Positions 53,386 to 62,973 of a stretch of DNA of 64,000 nucleotides are shown here, in pieces. The translations under genes were made by a program, and so were the position numbers. The stretch lies in the NCBI GenBank assembly GCA_036267635.1, contig DATAVR010000017.1, forward strand, positions 1-64,000. The letters are read 5' to 3'. The notes under the pieces were generated by a model. It did not search any database and had not been told where the DNA came from. It saw only the letters and a list, made by a program, of their open reading frames with translations. Position 1 is the stretch's first letter; every line of letters begins with the position of its first letter. Source of the stretch: JADGRB01 sp036267635. GTDB lineage: Bacteria; Myxococcota_A; Polyangia; Fen-1088.

Positions 53386-54354
53386 GTGGAGCTCCCAACG
53401 AAAGCAGACGGTGATCGGGAGATCATCGAGCTCGACATCGTCGTGCCCGTCGAGTGCGGCGGCTGGCGGCTCGATCACTTTCTGAAACGACGGATCGGCC
53501 GTCTGTCGCGCACGCGCATCCAGGCGATCCTCCGCGAGCAGATCTTCTTCTCCGACGGGCGGGCGGTTCGGCCGGCGGCCGCGGTGCGCGCCGGCGAGAC
53601 GATCCTCCTGCGACGACCGGCGCCGATCGAGCCCGAGGTGCCGCGGCACTTCGAGATCCTCTACCAAGACCCGAGCGTCTTGGTCATCGACAAGCCGGCC
53701 GGCCTGCCGATGCACACCACCGCCAAGTTCTGGCGCAACACGCTGACGGCGCTCTTGCGCGAGCGCTACCCCGACGAGCAGATGGAGATCGCCCACCGCA
53801 TCGATCGCGAGACCTCGGGCGTCCTCGTCGTCGCGCGCGGCCGCGAGGTGGCGAGCTTTCTCACCCGCGCCTTCGCCCGCCGCGCCGTGGAAAAGACCTA
53901 CCTCGCGCTGGTGAAGGGCGCCCCGCCCGACGAGGGGCGGATCGATCGGCCGCTCAAGCTGCTCGACAGTCCGTCGCACATCATGATGGGGCCGGCGGAC
54001 GATGGCCTCGCGGCCGTCACCCGCTACCGCGTGGTGCGGCGGTTCGCCGCGCACGCGCTCTGCGAGGCGCACCCGGAGACCGGCCGGCAGCACCAGATCC
54101 GCGTTCACTTCCAGTCGATCGGTCACCCGATCGTGGGGGACAAGCTGTACGGCGCGGGTGAAGCGCTGTTCATGCGCGCCTGCGACGAGGGGGTCACGCC
54201 CGAGCTCCTGGCCTGCTTCGACGGCCTCGCCCGCCATGCGCTGCACGCGCACCGCCTGACCTTCCCGCACCCGGTCACGCGCCAGCCCGTCACCGTCGAG
54301 AGCCCGCTGCCGGCCGACCTGCGCGACTACCTGGAACGGCTCCCCGCGCGGTAG
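53386..54354 (+). CDS. RluA-family pseudouridine synthase
   Basis: A 322-residue RNA pseudouridine synthase with an N-terminal S4 RNA-binding domain (WRLDHFLKRRIGRLSRTRIQ) and the catalytic RluA motif HRIDRETSGVLV with the nucleophile Asp. Later ETGRQHQIRVHFQSIGHPIVGDKLYG is the family's C-terminal signature. The RluA/RluC/RluD class modifies rRNA or tRNA uridines; the exact target is not decidable here. Start GTG 53386. It converges on the sigma-factor gene, six bases apart. Confidence 0.93.
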   Translation: MELPTKADGDREIIELDIVVPVECGGWRLDHFLKRRIGRLSRTRIQAILREQIFFSDGRAVRPAAAVRAGETILLRRPAPIEPEVPRHFEILYQDPSVLVIDKPAGLPMHTTAKFWRNTLTALLRERYPDEQMEIAHRIDRETSGVLVVARGREVASFLTRAFARRAVEKTYLALVKGAPPDEGRIDRPLKLLDSPSHIMMGPADDGLAAVTRYRVVRRFAAHALCEAHPETGRQHQIRVHFQSIGHPIVGDKLYGAGEALFMRACDEGVTPELLACFDGLARHALHAHRLTFPHPVTRQPVTVESPLPADLRDYLERLPAR

Positions 54355-54360
54355 CGCGGC

Positions 54361-55245
54361 TCACTCGGAGCTGGGCGTGTCGAGCACGCGGGAGATGCTG
54401 AGATCGAGGCGGCTGACCAGCAGCCCGGCCAGCGAACGGAACTCGCCCGGCGGCAGGCGCAGCTTGGCGCAGACCTCGCGCTCGGTCGTCGCCAGCACCT
54501 GCTCGCGCGCGCGGGCGATCCAACGGGTGATCGTCGACTGGTTGACGCTGTAGATGTTGGCCAGCTGCTCGTGCGACAGGCCGCTCACGATGGTCAGCTT
54601 GAGCAGCAGGCGATCGCGATCGGGTAGACCGGCCAGAGCCTCCCGCACAGCGGTCTCGAATTCCGCCTTGTAGCGCGTCCGCAAATAGTCGACCTCGGGA
54701 TGCTCGTGAACGGGCAGGATCTCGTCGACCAGCGGATCGCCGCCGGTCCGCGCCTCCGCGCGCCGCAGATCGAGCGCCACCCGCTGGGCCGCCACCGCCA
54801 CCCAGGCGGCCAGCGGCCCCCGCCCGGCGTACGATTGAATGCGTGGGGCCTGCACCTCGGTCCCCACGAAGATCCGTTGCCAGAGGATCTGGCGGACCTC
54901 GTCGCGCAGGTCGGGGCTGCGGTCGACGCGTGCCACGGCAGCGGTGATCGCCCCGGCGCAGAGCCGATCGCACTCGGCCAGCGCGTTCGGAACCCCATCT
55001 GAGCAGGCGATGGCGAGCGCGAGATCCCCGATGTAGAGGTCCGGCAGGCCGCTCTCGACGTCGTCGCCGACCGACCGGGCGATCGCCTCGACCAACCGCA
55101 CCCCGTCGATGGCCAGCTCCGGCCAGGCGCTCGCGGCCTCGGCCACGATTGTGCGCAAGCGCACTTCGAGATCGGCCGGCAGGCGCGCCGAGGGGCGCGC
55201 GTGTGCGAAATAACGGGCCAATTCCGGCTCCCGCGCGGCCGACAT
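54361..55245 (-). CDS. ECF-like RNA polymerase sigma factor
   Basis: A 294-residue sigma factor of the myxobacterial long ECF-like type. Region 2 is about 95-165 (DEVRQILWQRIFVG...GRGPLAAWVAVAAQRVALDLRR). Region 4 lies near 220-265, with LTIVSGLSHEQLANIYSVNQSTITRWIARARE as the helix-turn-helix. The N-terminal 90 residues are extra and could be a regulatory segment. It is divergent from the zinc-finger kinase gene across 86 bases, a common sigma/kinase pairing in myxobacteria. Confidence 0.85.
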   Translation of the reverse strand: MSAAREPELARYFAHARPSARLPADLEVRLRTIVAEAASAWPELAIDGVRLVEAIARSVGDDVESGLPDLYIGDLALAIACSDGVPNALAECDRLCAGAITAAVARVDRSPDLRDEVRQILWQRIFVGTEVQAPRIQSYAGRGPLAAWVAVAAQRVALDLRRAEARTGGDPLVDEILPVHEHPEVDYLRTRYKAEFETAVREALAGLPDRDRLLLKLTIVSGLSHEQLANIYSVNQSTITRWIARAREQVLATTEREVCAKLRLPPGEFRSLAGLLVSRLDLSISRVLDTPSSE

Positions 55246-55309
55246 TGCAACGCTAACCTACCAGACGGCTGGCGCAATGCGCAGCTTCTCGCGTCCGGGC
55301 GCCGGTCTC

Positions 55310-55318
55310 TGCGATAAT
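55310..55318 (+). promoter_or_regulatory. Extended -10 TGCGATAAT before the kinase gene
   Basis: TGCGATAAT ends 13 bases before the ATG at 55332. It is identical to the element at 52551. No convincing -35 is visible in the short divergent gap shared with the sigma gene. Confidence 0.45.
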
Positions 55319-55331
55319 CGCCCGCCCGGCC

Positions 55332-57908
55332 ATGGACTGTCTCGACGAGGAGACCGTCGTTGCGTTCGTCAACGGTGCGCTGCGCGGACCTGCGCTCGCG
55401 GCCGTCGAGCGCCACCTGGTCGATTGCCCCGCCTGCGCGACGTTGGTCGCCGTCGCAGCGCCCGCCACCGCCGGCGGCGCGAGATCGGCGGCGGCCCCCG
55501 AGCTCTCGGTCGGCCGGTATCGCCTCCTGCGCCTCGTTGGCCGCGGCGGGATGGGCGAGGTCTACGCCGCGCACGATCCGGAGCTGGATCGCAAGGTGGC
55601 CATCAAGATCCTGCGGGCCGACGCGCGCCCCGACAACATCGAGGCGGCGCGCCTCGCGCGGGAAGCGCAGGCGGTGGCCAGGCTCTCCCACCCGAACGTG
55701 GTCGCCATCTACGACGTCGGCTCGTCGGCCGGCCGGATGTTCCTGGCAATGGAGCTGGTCGAAGGGGAGACGCTGGCGATCTGGCTGGCGCGCGAGCTGC
55801 GGACACCGAGCGAGATCCTCACCATGTTCCTGATGGCCGGCCGGGGCCTGGCCGCCGCGCACCGGGCCGGCATCGTCCATCGGGACTTCAAGCCACAGAA
55901 CGTGATGGTGGCCCGCGACGGCAGCGCGCGGGTGATGGACTTCGGCCTGGCGGCCGCGGGCGATCCCACCCGCCCCCAGCAGGTTCGCCTCACCAAGGCG
56001 GGCGCCATCCTCGGAACGCCGCTCTATATGTCGCCCGAGCAGATGGTCGGCCAACCGGTCGATCCGCGCGCCGATCAATTCAGCTTCTGCGTGGCGCTCT
56101 GGGAGGCGTTGCACGGCGGGCGACCGTTCCAGGGGACGACCTTGCTCGAGCTGCGGGGGGACGTGCTGGCGGGTCGACCGCGTCCCGGCCCGCTGCAGAG
56201 CCGCGTTCCCCGGCGCCTGCAGGCGGCGCTCCTTCGAGGGCTGGCGGTCGATCGCGCGCGCCGCTTCCCCGACATGAACGCGCTGCTCGCCGAGCTCACC
56301 GCCGCGACAGCGGAGAGGCGGGGGCAGACGGCCACCGTCGGCGTCGCTCTCGGGCTGGCGCTGGCCGCCCTGGTGGGGGGCACGACGATCTGGCGCCTGC
56401 GGGCCCGGGCTGCGGCCGCCTGCGATCCCAGCGCCAAGCTGGCCAACGTCTGGGAGACCGCGCCCGACGGCCGCATGCGGCGCGAGACCCGCGCCGCTTT
56501 CTTGGCCGCCGCGAACGACGTCCCCGACGCGCGCGAGCGGTTCGAGCGCGTCGCCCAGCTGCTCGACGGCTATGCCCAGGGCTGGGCGAGTGCTTCGCGC
56601 GAGGCCTGCGAGACGGCGAGGCGCACGGCGGACAGCGTGACGGCGTTGCGAACCAGCTGCCTCGATCGGCGGCGCGCCGATCTGGCGGCACTGACCGACG
56701 TGCTCGCCCACGCGGACGCCAAGGTGGTGCGCCGCTCGATCGCCGCCGTCTCGTCGCTCGGGCGCGTCGACGGCTGCTCCGATCTGGTCGCGCTGCGAAG
56801 CGCGCCGCTCCCCCCGTCCGATCCCGCGCTGCGGGCCCGCGTCGACCAGCTGACCGGCCGTCTGCTGGCGCTCCGCGCCACCGCCGCGGCGGGCCACGAC
56901 TGGCAGGCGCTGGAGCCGGTCGGCGCGCTCGTCGAGGACGTCCGGGCGGCGGCGTACGATCCGCTGCTGGTCGAGGCGCTGCTCGTCGACGCGCGTATCC
57001 GCTCGCCGTTCGATCCCGAGGGGGCGATCCCGCTCTACGAAGAGGCCTACCGGCGGGCGGGAGCGCTGCACCTCGACGATTTTTCCGCCGAGGCCGCCAT
57101 TCAGCTCACCGCCATCGTGGGGACGTTCCAGCACCATTTCCCCGACGGAGAGAAGTGGGCCGGGCTCGCCGAGGTCGCCATCGGGCACGCCGGCGAGCAC
57201 GAGCGCCTGCGCGGCTGGTTCTACAACGTGCGCGGCGCGCTGGAGGCGGCGCAGGGGCAATGGCGGCGCGCGGAGAGCGACTTCGGCGCGTCGGCCTCTG
57301 TCCGCGAGCAGATCCTCGGCGCCGGCCATCCTGACTTGGCGGCGTCGCTGGTGAACCTCTCCAAGGCCGCGCTCATGCTGGGCGACGCCGACCAGGCGCT
57401 CGAGGCCGCCGCGCGCGCCTACAAGCTGGCGAGCGCCGTCTTCCCGGGGGACGCCTACGAAGTGAACGCGGCGCTGCTGGCGCGCGCGCATGCGCTCGTC
57501 GTGCTCAAGCGGACCGCCGACGCGCGCGCCGACGTGACCGCCGTCGAGACGGCGTTCGAGAAGACGCTGGGCCGCGACCACCCTTTCCTGGCCGATCCGA
57601 TGACCGTCTTCGGCGAGGTCGCGCTCGCCGAGGGGCAACCGCAAGAGGCGCGCGCGGTGCTGGAGCGCGCCTGGGAGATTCGCTCCACCCACGTGACCGA
57701 CGGCGGCGCGCGCGAGGAGACCGGGTTCGCCCTGGCCCGCGCGATCTGGGGCTCCGCCGAGGCGGATCGCACTCACGCGCTGGAGTTGGCCAACGAAGCG
57801 CGCGACGGCTTGGCGGCGATCCCGGATCTGGCTGCGCGGTTGGCAGTCGCGCAGCAGTGGATCGGCGAGCGTGCCGACGCCCACGCCGCGCGGCGCGCTC
57901 AGCGCTGA
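55332..57908 (+). CDS. Ser/Thr kinase with anti-sigma-type zinc finger and TPR sensor
   Basis: An 858-residue protein. The N-terminus holds an anti-sigma-like zinc motif (HLVDCPAC, His28, Cys32, Cys35). A Hanks kinase (60-330) follows: GRGGMG, Lys92, HRDFKPQN (Asp185), DFG (Asp203), SPEQ. A membrane helix at about 335-358 separates it from a C-terminal TPR-rich region (about 430-850). The layout suggests an envelope sensor whose zinc finger holds the neighbouring sigma factor. The start is ATG 55332. A TGCGATAAT element ends 13 bases upstream. Confidence 0.9.
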   Translation: MDCLDEETVVAFVNGALRGPALAAVERHLVDCPACATLVAVAAPATAGGARSAAAPELSVGRYRLLRLVGRGGMGEVYAAHDPELDRKVAIKILRADARPDNIEAARLAREAQAVARLSHPNVVAIYDVGSSAGRMFLAMELVEGETLAIWLARELRTPSEILTMFLMAGRGLAAAHRAGIVHRDFKPQNVMVARDGSARVMDFGLAAAGDPTRPQQVRLTKAGAILGTPLYMSPEQMVGQPVDPRADQFSFCVALWEALHGGRPFQGTTLLELRGDVLAGRPRPGPLQSRVPRRLQAALLRGLAVDRARRFPDMNALLAELTAATAERRGQTATVGVALGLALAALVGGTTIWRLRARAAAACDPSAKLANVWETAPDGRMRRETRAAFLAAANDVPDARERFERVAQLLDGYAQGWASASREACETARRTADSVTALRTSCLDRRRADLAALTDVLAHADAKVVRRSIAAVSSLGRVDGCSDLVALRSAPLPPSDPALRARVDQLTGRLLALRATAAAGHDWQALEPVGALVEDVRAAAYDPLLVEALLVDARIRSPFDPEGAIPLYEEAYRRAGALHLDDFSAEAAIQLTAIVGTFQHHFPDGEKWAGLAEVAIGHAGEHERLRGWFYNVRGALEAAQGQWRRAESDFGASASVREQILGAGHPDLAASLVNLSKAALMLGDADQALEAAARAYKLASAVFPGDAYEVNAALLARAHALVVLKRTADARADVTAVETAFEKTLGRDHPFLADPMTVFGEVALAEGQPQEARAVLERAWEIRSTHVTDGGAREETGFALARAIWGSAEADRTHALELANEARDGLAAIPDLAARLAVAQQWIGERADAHAARRAQR

Positions 57909-57936
57909 GCGTGGCGGCCTGACGGCTGAGGACGAC

Positions 57937-58404
57937 TCAGCTCTTCGGCGGGGTCAGCTCCTCGTCGACGATTCGTTTGACCGCCGATGGATCGAGCTTC
58001 CCTTTGTTCGCCTTCATGATCTCGCCCACGACACGTCCTGCCGCCTTGGGATCGGAGATACCGAGGCGCACGATCGCCTCGCGCACGATCGCGCGCGTCT
58101 CGTCGTCGGAGGCGGCCTTGGGGAGGAACTGCGCGCAAAACCCGATCTCGAAATCGATCTGGGCGATGGCGTCGGCGCCGCGCGCGCCGATCGCCGCATA
58201 CTCCTCGCGCGACTTGCGGAGCTGCTTTTGATAGGCGGTGATCACATCCAGCCAGAGCGCGTCGTCGAGCGGACCCTTGAATCCGGCCGCGGTGCGGCGC
58301 TCCGTGTGCTTGGTCTTGATCATCCGGATGCAGTCGGCGGTGCGACTGTCCTTGGCGCGCATCGCAGCCTTGAGGAGATCGTTGAGTTGAACGTCAATCG
58401 GCAT
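57937..58404 (-). CDS. GatB/YqeY domain protein
   Basis: A 155-residue stand-alone YqeY protein. The family start VQLNDLLKAAMRAKDSRTADCIRMIK is clear, and a C-terminal tail (GRVVGEIMKANKGKLDPSAVKRIVDEEL) is the typical second half, as in the GatB tail domain. YqeY is often found near rpsU, and a link to tRNA-dependent amidation is assumed from the GatB relation, unproven. It converges on the zinc-finger kinase gene 28 bases away. Confidence 0.9.
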   Translation of the reverse strand: MPIDVQLNDLLKAAMRAKDSRTADCIRMIKTKHTERRTAAGFKGPLDDALWLDVITAYQKQLRKSREEYAAIGARGADAIAQIDFEIGFCAQFLPKAASDDETRAIVREAIVRLGISDPKAAGRVVGEIMKANKGKLDPSAVKRIVDEELTPPKS

Positions 58405-58493
58405 GACCGTGGAACCTAGGCCGAAATCGATAGCCCCGCAACCGCACACGCTGTGAACGAGGGGCACGCTTTGGCGACGAGCACCGGTCCGGG

Positions 58494-58502
58494 TGCTATA
58501 TT
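58494..58502 (+). promoter_or_regulatory. Extended -10 TGCTATATT
   Basis: TGCTATATT lies about 60 bases before the exported Tyr/Gly-rich gene. It is a good extended -10 (TGn-TATATT); no clear -35 is needed for that class. Confidence 0.5.
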
Positions 58503-58561
58503 CTTGAGGTCTTGGCGCCGCTTGCAGTGGGCGCGCCGCTTGCTTACCTCGGGGGGTGGTC

Positions 58562-59509
58562 ATGCGACTCAACAGCTCACTGTCGGCGCTCGTTGGAATG
58601 GTCGGCCTCGGGTTGCTCGGGGCCGGAAATGCCCACGCCCAGGCGGAGGCTGCCCCACCTCCCCAACCATCCCCGCCGGAAGCTGCCGCCGCGGCACCGG
58701 ACCAGATGCCCACACAGGCGGCGGCGCCCGAGCAGGGCCCCCCACAGCAGGACTACCCGATCCCGCCCAGCGTTCAGGGCGCGGCGGTTCCTGTTCAGGG
58801 CGGCGGCTATTGCTTCGGCGGCCCTCATCCGGCCCCCGGCGGCGGCTGGGAGGCCACGCAGACGCCGCACGTCCACAACTACGCGCCGTTCGATCTGCGG
58901 CTCTTCTCCTTCCACAACGGCTGCTACTACTTCATCGGCGACCCGCGTGACTTCGGCTACACGGGTCAGACCTACAGCTACTACGGCGCGCACCCGATCT
59001 CCGACGAGTACGGCGGTGGTTGGTGCTTCATGGTCGGGCCGCACTCCCACTGGTGGCGGCCGTGGTCACCGTACTTCACCACCGTCGGGCCCTGGTACTA
59101 CTGGCAGGGACCCTACGATCCGTTCTTCTGGGCCTACTGGCCGTTCTATTCGTTTTACTACCGCAGCTACTACCCGAGCTACTACGCGGGCGGCCGCTAC
59201 TTCCGCGGCGGGTTCCGCGCGGCGCCGCCGATCGCGCGGGTCCCTGCCTCGGTGGGGGCCGGCTGGCGCGGTGGCGCCGGATACCGAGGCGCGCCGGCCG
59301 GCGGCGGCTGGCATGGCGCTCCGGCGGCCGGAGCCGGTGCCTGGCGTGGTGGCGCAGGCGCACCCGCCTACGGCGGCGGCTGGCACGGCGGCGCGGCGGT
59401 CCCCTACTCCGCCCCGCGCGTCGGTGGCGGCGGGACCTTCCGCGGCGGCGGCGGCTTCCACGGCGGCGGCTTCCACGGCGGCGGCGGCTTCCACATCCAC
59501 GGTCGTTGA
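58562..59509 (+). CDS. Exported Tyr/Trp/Gly-rich protein
   Basis: A 315-residue protein with a signal peptide (LSALVGMVGLGLLGAGNAHA) and a Pro/Gln-rich segment. A central block is unusually rich in Tyr, Trp, Phe and His (for example FFWAYWPFYSFYYRSYYPSYY). It ends in Gly-rich repeats with His (FHGGGFHGGGGFHIHGR). The aromatic, low-complexity make-up resembles proteins that self-assemble or coat surfaces. No enzyme motif is seen. The ATG at 58562 is preferred over a GTG six bases upstream. The 241 bases after it hold no gene. Confidence 0.68.
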   Translation: MRLNSSLSALVGMVGLGLLGAGNAHAQAEAAPPPQPSPPEAAAAAPDQMPTQAAAPEQGPPQQDYPIPPSVQGAAVPVQGGGYCFGGPHPAPGGGWEATQTPHVHNYAPFDLRLFSFHNGCYYFIGDPRDFGYTGQTYSYYGAHPISDEYGGGWCFMVGPHSHWWRPWSPYFTTVGPWYYWQGPYDPFFWAYWPFYSFYYRSYYPSYYAGGRYFRGGFRAAPPIARVPASVGAGWRGGAGYRGAPAGGGWHGAPAAGAGAWRGGAGAPAYGGGWHGGAAVPYSAPRVGGGGTFRGGGGFHGGGFHGGGGFHIHGR

Positions 59510-59750
59510 CCTTTCGGACGCTCGCCTTTCGTTTCACGCGATCGTCTCCCGTCCTGGTCAACGGACAACTCCCGTTACGTGCGGCGCGAACATCGCGCTT
59601 CGATCGGGCGCTGCTTGCCGCACGTGAGCTTCCTGCATCGACGGACTGAGACGCTTCTTGCCGCGCGCGTGCGGGGTTCTCGTTCGCCCGAGGTCAGTTC
59701 AAGCTTGAACGCGGCATAGGCTGTGTGGCCTCGAAGCGCCTGTGGCCCTC

Positions 59751-61325
59751 TTAGTTGTTGCCGTGGGGGAAGAAGCTGTCGTCGTAGGAGAACTCGGTGT
59801 AGCGGTCGAAGCCGATCGCCAGCAAGAGATTGACGGCCACGGCCACCACCACGAGCGCGCGGAACAGCTTCGTCAGTGGGCGGTTGCCGACGGCCAGCAA
59901 CACCATGAAGTAGATCATGTAGTCGAGGCTAAAACGATAGCCCCACTGCACGTAGCCGGAGTTCTGATAGAGCAGCGACGGGAGCGCGGTCGTGAGGATG
60001 GTGATCCAGAGCGCCTTGGTGAGCGGGCTCCGCTCCTGCGGCATCACGGTGTAGGCGAGGTTGGGCGAAGTGACGAGCAGGCTCATCCCGTGCTGGCTCA
60101 CCTTCACGTACGGGTAGCGGGTCATGATGCGCGGCAGGAGCACCAGCGCGGCGGCCAGGTTGCGCGACAAGAAGTGGTAGTTGAAGAGGCCGAAGCGAAA
60201 CATCCGATCTTGCCACTGGACCGGCATGAACTTGTGCCCGAACTCGAACGGGTTCTGGAAGCGCGCGTAGTTGTAGACGGCCAGCGCCGCGCCGCCGGCG
60301 GCGATGGGGGCCGCGAACTTCAGCAGTGAGGAGAACAGCGCGCGGCGCGACTTCGGATCGCGCAGACCGTCGCGGCCACCGACGGCGCGCACCGCCTCGA
60401 ACAGGAACAGCGGCAGGACCACCCAGGGCGGGCGGGTGGCGAAGCCGAGCGCCACACAGATCCCCGCCAGCACCGGCCGACGCGCCTCGATCGACGCCCA
60501 GACGTAGCCGATCGACAGCGTGACGGCGACGATCTGGGCGGTGAACCAGACCTCCCCGACGACGGAGCAGAAGTAGTAGACCGATCCCACGCCGAACATG
60601 GCGGTCAGCCACAGATCGTCGACCTCGCTCCGGCGAGAGAGCCCGCGGGTCCGCAGCGCGCGCAGCAGCAGGAACAGCAGCATCGGGTTGATGGCCGCCC
60701 AGAGCGCGGTGAACAGCACGTCGTTGAAGTGCAGCCCCCAGACCGCCACGAACGGCAACAGCGGGACCGCCGGGAACGGCGGGAACGAGACCAGACGGAC
60801 CGTCGACCGCGAGACGATCTCGGCCGCCGGGATGGTGTAGGGCTGGCCGCGCAGCGGGTAGAGGCGGTCGGCCGGGCCGCCGATGCGCCCCCCGCCGTAG
60901 ATCCCGCGTACCTCGCGGCCGCCCTTCAGCTCGAGGACGTCGATCTTCGCCCAGTCGTTTTCGTTGGGCGGCGGCCCCGCGAGGGTCAGCCGGCCATGCA
61001 GCCAGCCGTCGGCGAGGTAGACGTAGTGGTTGTACTGCGAGTGCGTGCGCAACCTGCCACCCGACGCGCCCAGGAAGGCCCCGGCGAAGGCCACATAGAC
61101 GACCAAGGCGCCCCGCCACCCGCGCAAGAGACGCGAGAGCCGCGAGGCCGGCGGCCCGTCCGGCGGCGGGGCCAGCGGCGAGGCCGGCGGAGGGGCCGGC
61201 GGATCGACCGCCGCCTTCGTCAGCGGCGCGTCGGCGGGCGGGGCCGCGGCGGACGCCGCCTCGGGAGGTCCCGCGCTCAACGCGCGCCCGGCCTGGGAAG
61301 CTTCGCCATCGCTCTTTTTGTACAT
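59751..61325 (-). CDS. Polytopic membrane protein, glycosyltransferase-like
   Basis: A 524-residue membrane protein with about ten helices and an N-terminal cytoplasmic Ala/Pro-rich region of about 60 residues. An early segment HSQYNHYVYLADGWLHG lies where GT-C enzymes have their first periplasmic loop, but the acidic DE pair of GT39 is not seen. It ends with a small soluble C-terminus. It is the most downstream gene of the minus-strand set; the next upstream gene is a GT39-like transferase 31 bases away. A sugar transfer role is inferred from neighbours. Confidence 0.65.
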   Translation of the reverse strand: MYKKSDGEASQAGRALSAGPPEAASAAAPPADAPLTKAAVDPPAPPPASPLAPPPDGPPASRLSRLLRGWRGALVVYVAFAGAFLGASGGRLRTHSQYNHYVYLADGWLHGRLTLAGPPPNENDWAKIDVLELKGGREVRGIYGGGRIGGPADRLYPLRGQPYTIPAAEIVSRSTVRLVSFPPFPAVPLLPFVAVWGLHFNDVLFTALWAAINPMLLFLLLRALRTRGLSRRSEVDDLWLTAMFGVGSVYYFCSVVGEVWFTAQIVAVTLSIGYVWASIEARRPVLAGICVALGFATRPPWVVLPLFLFEAVRAVGGRDGLRDPKSRRALFSSLLKFAAPIAAGGAALAVYNYARFQNPFEFGHKFMPVQWQDRMFRFGLFNYHFLSRNLAAALVLLPRIMTRYPYVKVSQHGMSLLVTSPNLAYTVMPQERSPLTKALWITILTTALPSLLYQNSGYVQWGYRFSLDYMIYFMVLLAVGNRPLTKLFRALVVVAVAVNLLLAIGFDRYTEFSYDDSFFPHGNN

Positions 61326-61356
61326 CGAGATCGCAGCCGAGAGAACGCCCCGATCG

Positions 61357-62973
61357 TCACCGAGGTGGCCGACGGTAGACGGTGACCATCGGCACGCCGT
61401 CCAGGGTGAGGATCCGGATCGGCGTCGCCGTACCGTAGGAGTTCCAGATCCACTGCTCGATCTTGGCGAAGTGGAGCTCGGGGATGACGAGGGCCAGCCG
61501 GGAGGCGGAGATCCCCTGCTCTTCCCACCCGGTGTCGCCACCGAAATCTTTGCGCAGGAGCCCCTGCTGCTTGTAGGTCGCCACCGACTCGTAGTTGGTG
61601 TCGTGCCAGTAGATCTGGGTGCCGACTGGGAGCGTCTCGTTCATCCAGGGGAGCAGCGGGCGCACCGGGTAACCCCAGAACTGGCGCAGCATTCCGTGGT
61701 CGGCGGCGCCGGGGACGCCGCCAGCCAGCGCCGAGTACTGCGCCAGGCCGAACGGATGCGCGTGCCAGGCGTCGACCACCCCCGGCGCGGCCGCCAGGGC
61801 GATCACCAGCGCGGCGAGCGGCCGGCGCAGCCCTTCGGTGGCGCGCGCCAGCGCCACGCCCGCGAACAGCGCCAGGAACGGCATCGCGTTGATCCAGTGC
61901 TTCGTGCCGCCGAAGATCGGCGTCTTGGGCCGTGCGATGATGAGCAGCGGAACCAGGAAGTTGAGGCCCCAGAGCAAGGCGATCTGGTAGCGCGCGCGCG
62001 CGCGCCAGACGAGCACGAGACCGGCAAGGCCCAGTAATAGCGTCACCAGCGGCGTGGTGAACGCCGTCAACACAAACGCGTAGCTCGCCGGTCCCGGCGG
62101 CCGGTTGTAGTTCTTCCCGAAGTAGGCGGTGTTGTAATAATGGTGGTGCAGGTGAAAGCTGAGGTACTGGCCGAGCCGCGAGAAGGTGTCGGTCCAGACC
62201 CAGGGCCAGTGGCCGATCAGGATCAGCGGCCCGCCGATGGCCATCGCCACGAAGACCCAGAAGCTCCGGCGATCGCCGCGGCCCACCGAGACGTGGACCA
62301 GCCAGTGCACGAACAGGATGGGCGGCAGGAAAAACGCGTTCAGCTTCGTCGCCAGCGCCACCCCGTAAAAGAGGCCGCAGACGATGAAGCGCGAGAGCCG
62401 CGGCTCCCGCAGCGCGCGCCAGTAGGCCCAGACGACCGCCAGCCCGGTGGTCGCCACGGCGGTGTCGAAGGCGGCGAGCTGCGCGTGAAAGAAGACGCGC
62501 GGCAGCGCCGCGTAGAGCAGCGCCGCGCAAAGGCCAGCGCGGCGTGAATCGACCTCGGTCCCGAACAGGTAGCAGAAGCCGACCGCCAGCGCCGAGATGA
62601 CGATCCCCGGCAGTCGAAATCCGGTCGAGATGCTCACCAGGCCCAACCGCTCGTGCAGGAGTGCCTCGGAGGCGCCGAACAGCATTTTCATGAACGCCGG
62701 ATGCTCGAAGTTGCCGCCGAAATGCTGATCGATGCTGGAGATCTTCAGCGCGGCGCTGGGATTCCGGAAGAGCTCCGCGATCCACTCCCAGGCCAGGCGC
62801 CCGAAGTGAAAGTAGAACCCCTCGTCGCGCGCGAAACCGGTGCCGCGCTGGGCGATGAGCAGGAAGATCATCCAGATCACCGACAGGCCGAGCGCGATCG
62901 CGTAATCGCTGCGTAGAGCGCGGGCGAGCATTCGAGCGAGCGAGCGAGCGGGCCGGACCGACCGGTCGGTCAT
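61357..62973 (-). CDS. GT39-like membrane glycosyltransferase
   Basis: A 538-residue GT-C enzyme. The family mark RDEGFYFHFGR (acidic DE in the first loop) is clear; about ten helices and a C-terminal soluble domain (QIYWHDTNYESVATYKQQGL...) follow. It should transfer sugar from a polyprenyl donor to an acceptor outside the inner membrane. The ATG at 62973 overlaps the stop of the upstream jelly-roll gene (ATGA), so they are coupled. It resembles the enzyme at 1248 in plan, though the two are far apart in the window. Confidence 0.82.
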   Translation of the reverse strand: MTDRSVRPARSLARMLARALRSDYAIALGLSVIWMIFLLIAQRGTGFARDEGFYFHFGRLAWEWIAELFRNPSAALKISSIDQHFGGNFEHPAFMKMLFGASEALLHERLGLVSISTGFRLPGIVISALAVGFCYLFGTEVDSRRAGLCAALLYAALPRVFFHAQLAAFDTAVATTGLAVVWAYWRALREPRLSRFIVCGLFYGVALATKLNAFFLPPILFVHWLVHVSVGRGDRRSFWVFVAMAIGGPLILIGHWPWVWTDTFSRLGQYLSFHLHHHYYNTAYFGKNYNRPPGPASYAFVLTAFTTPLVTLLLGLAGLVLVWRARARYQIALLWGLNFLVPLLIIARPKTPIFGGTKHWINAMPFLALFAGVALARATEGLRRPLAALVIALAAAPGVVDAWHAHPFGLAQYSALAGGVPGAADHGMLRQFWGYPVRPLLPWMNETLPVGTQIYWHDTNYESVATYKQQGLLRKDFGGDTGWEEQGISASRLALVIPELHFAKIEQWIWNSYGTATPIRILTLDGVPMVTVYRRPPR

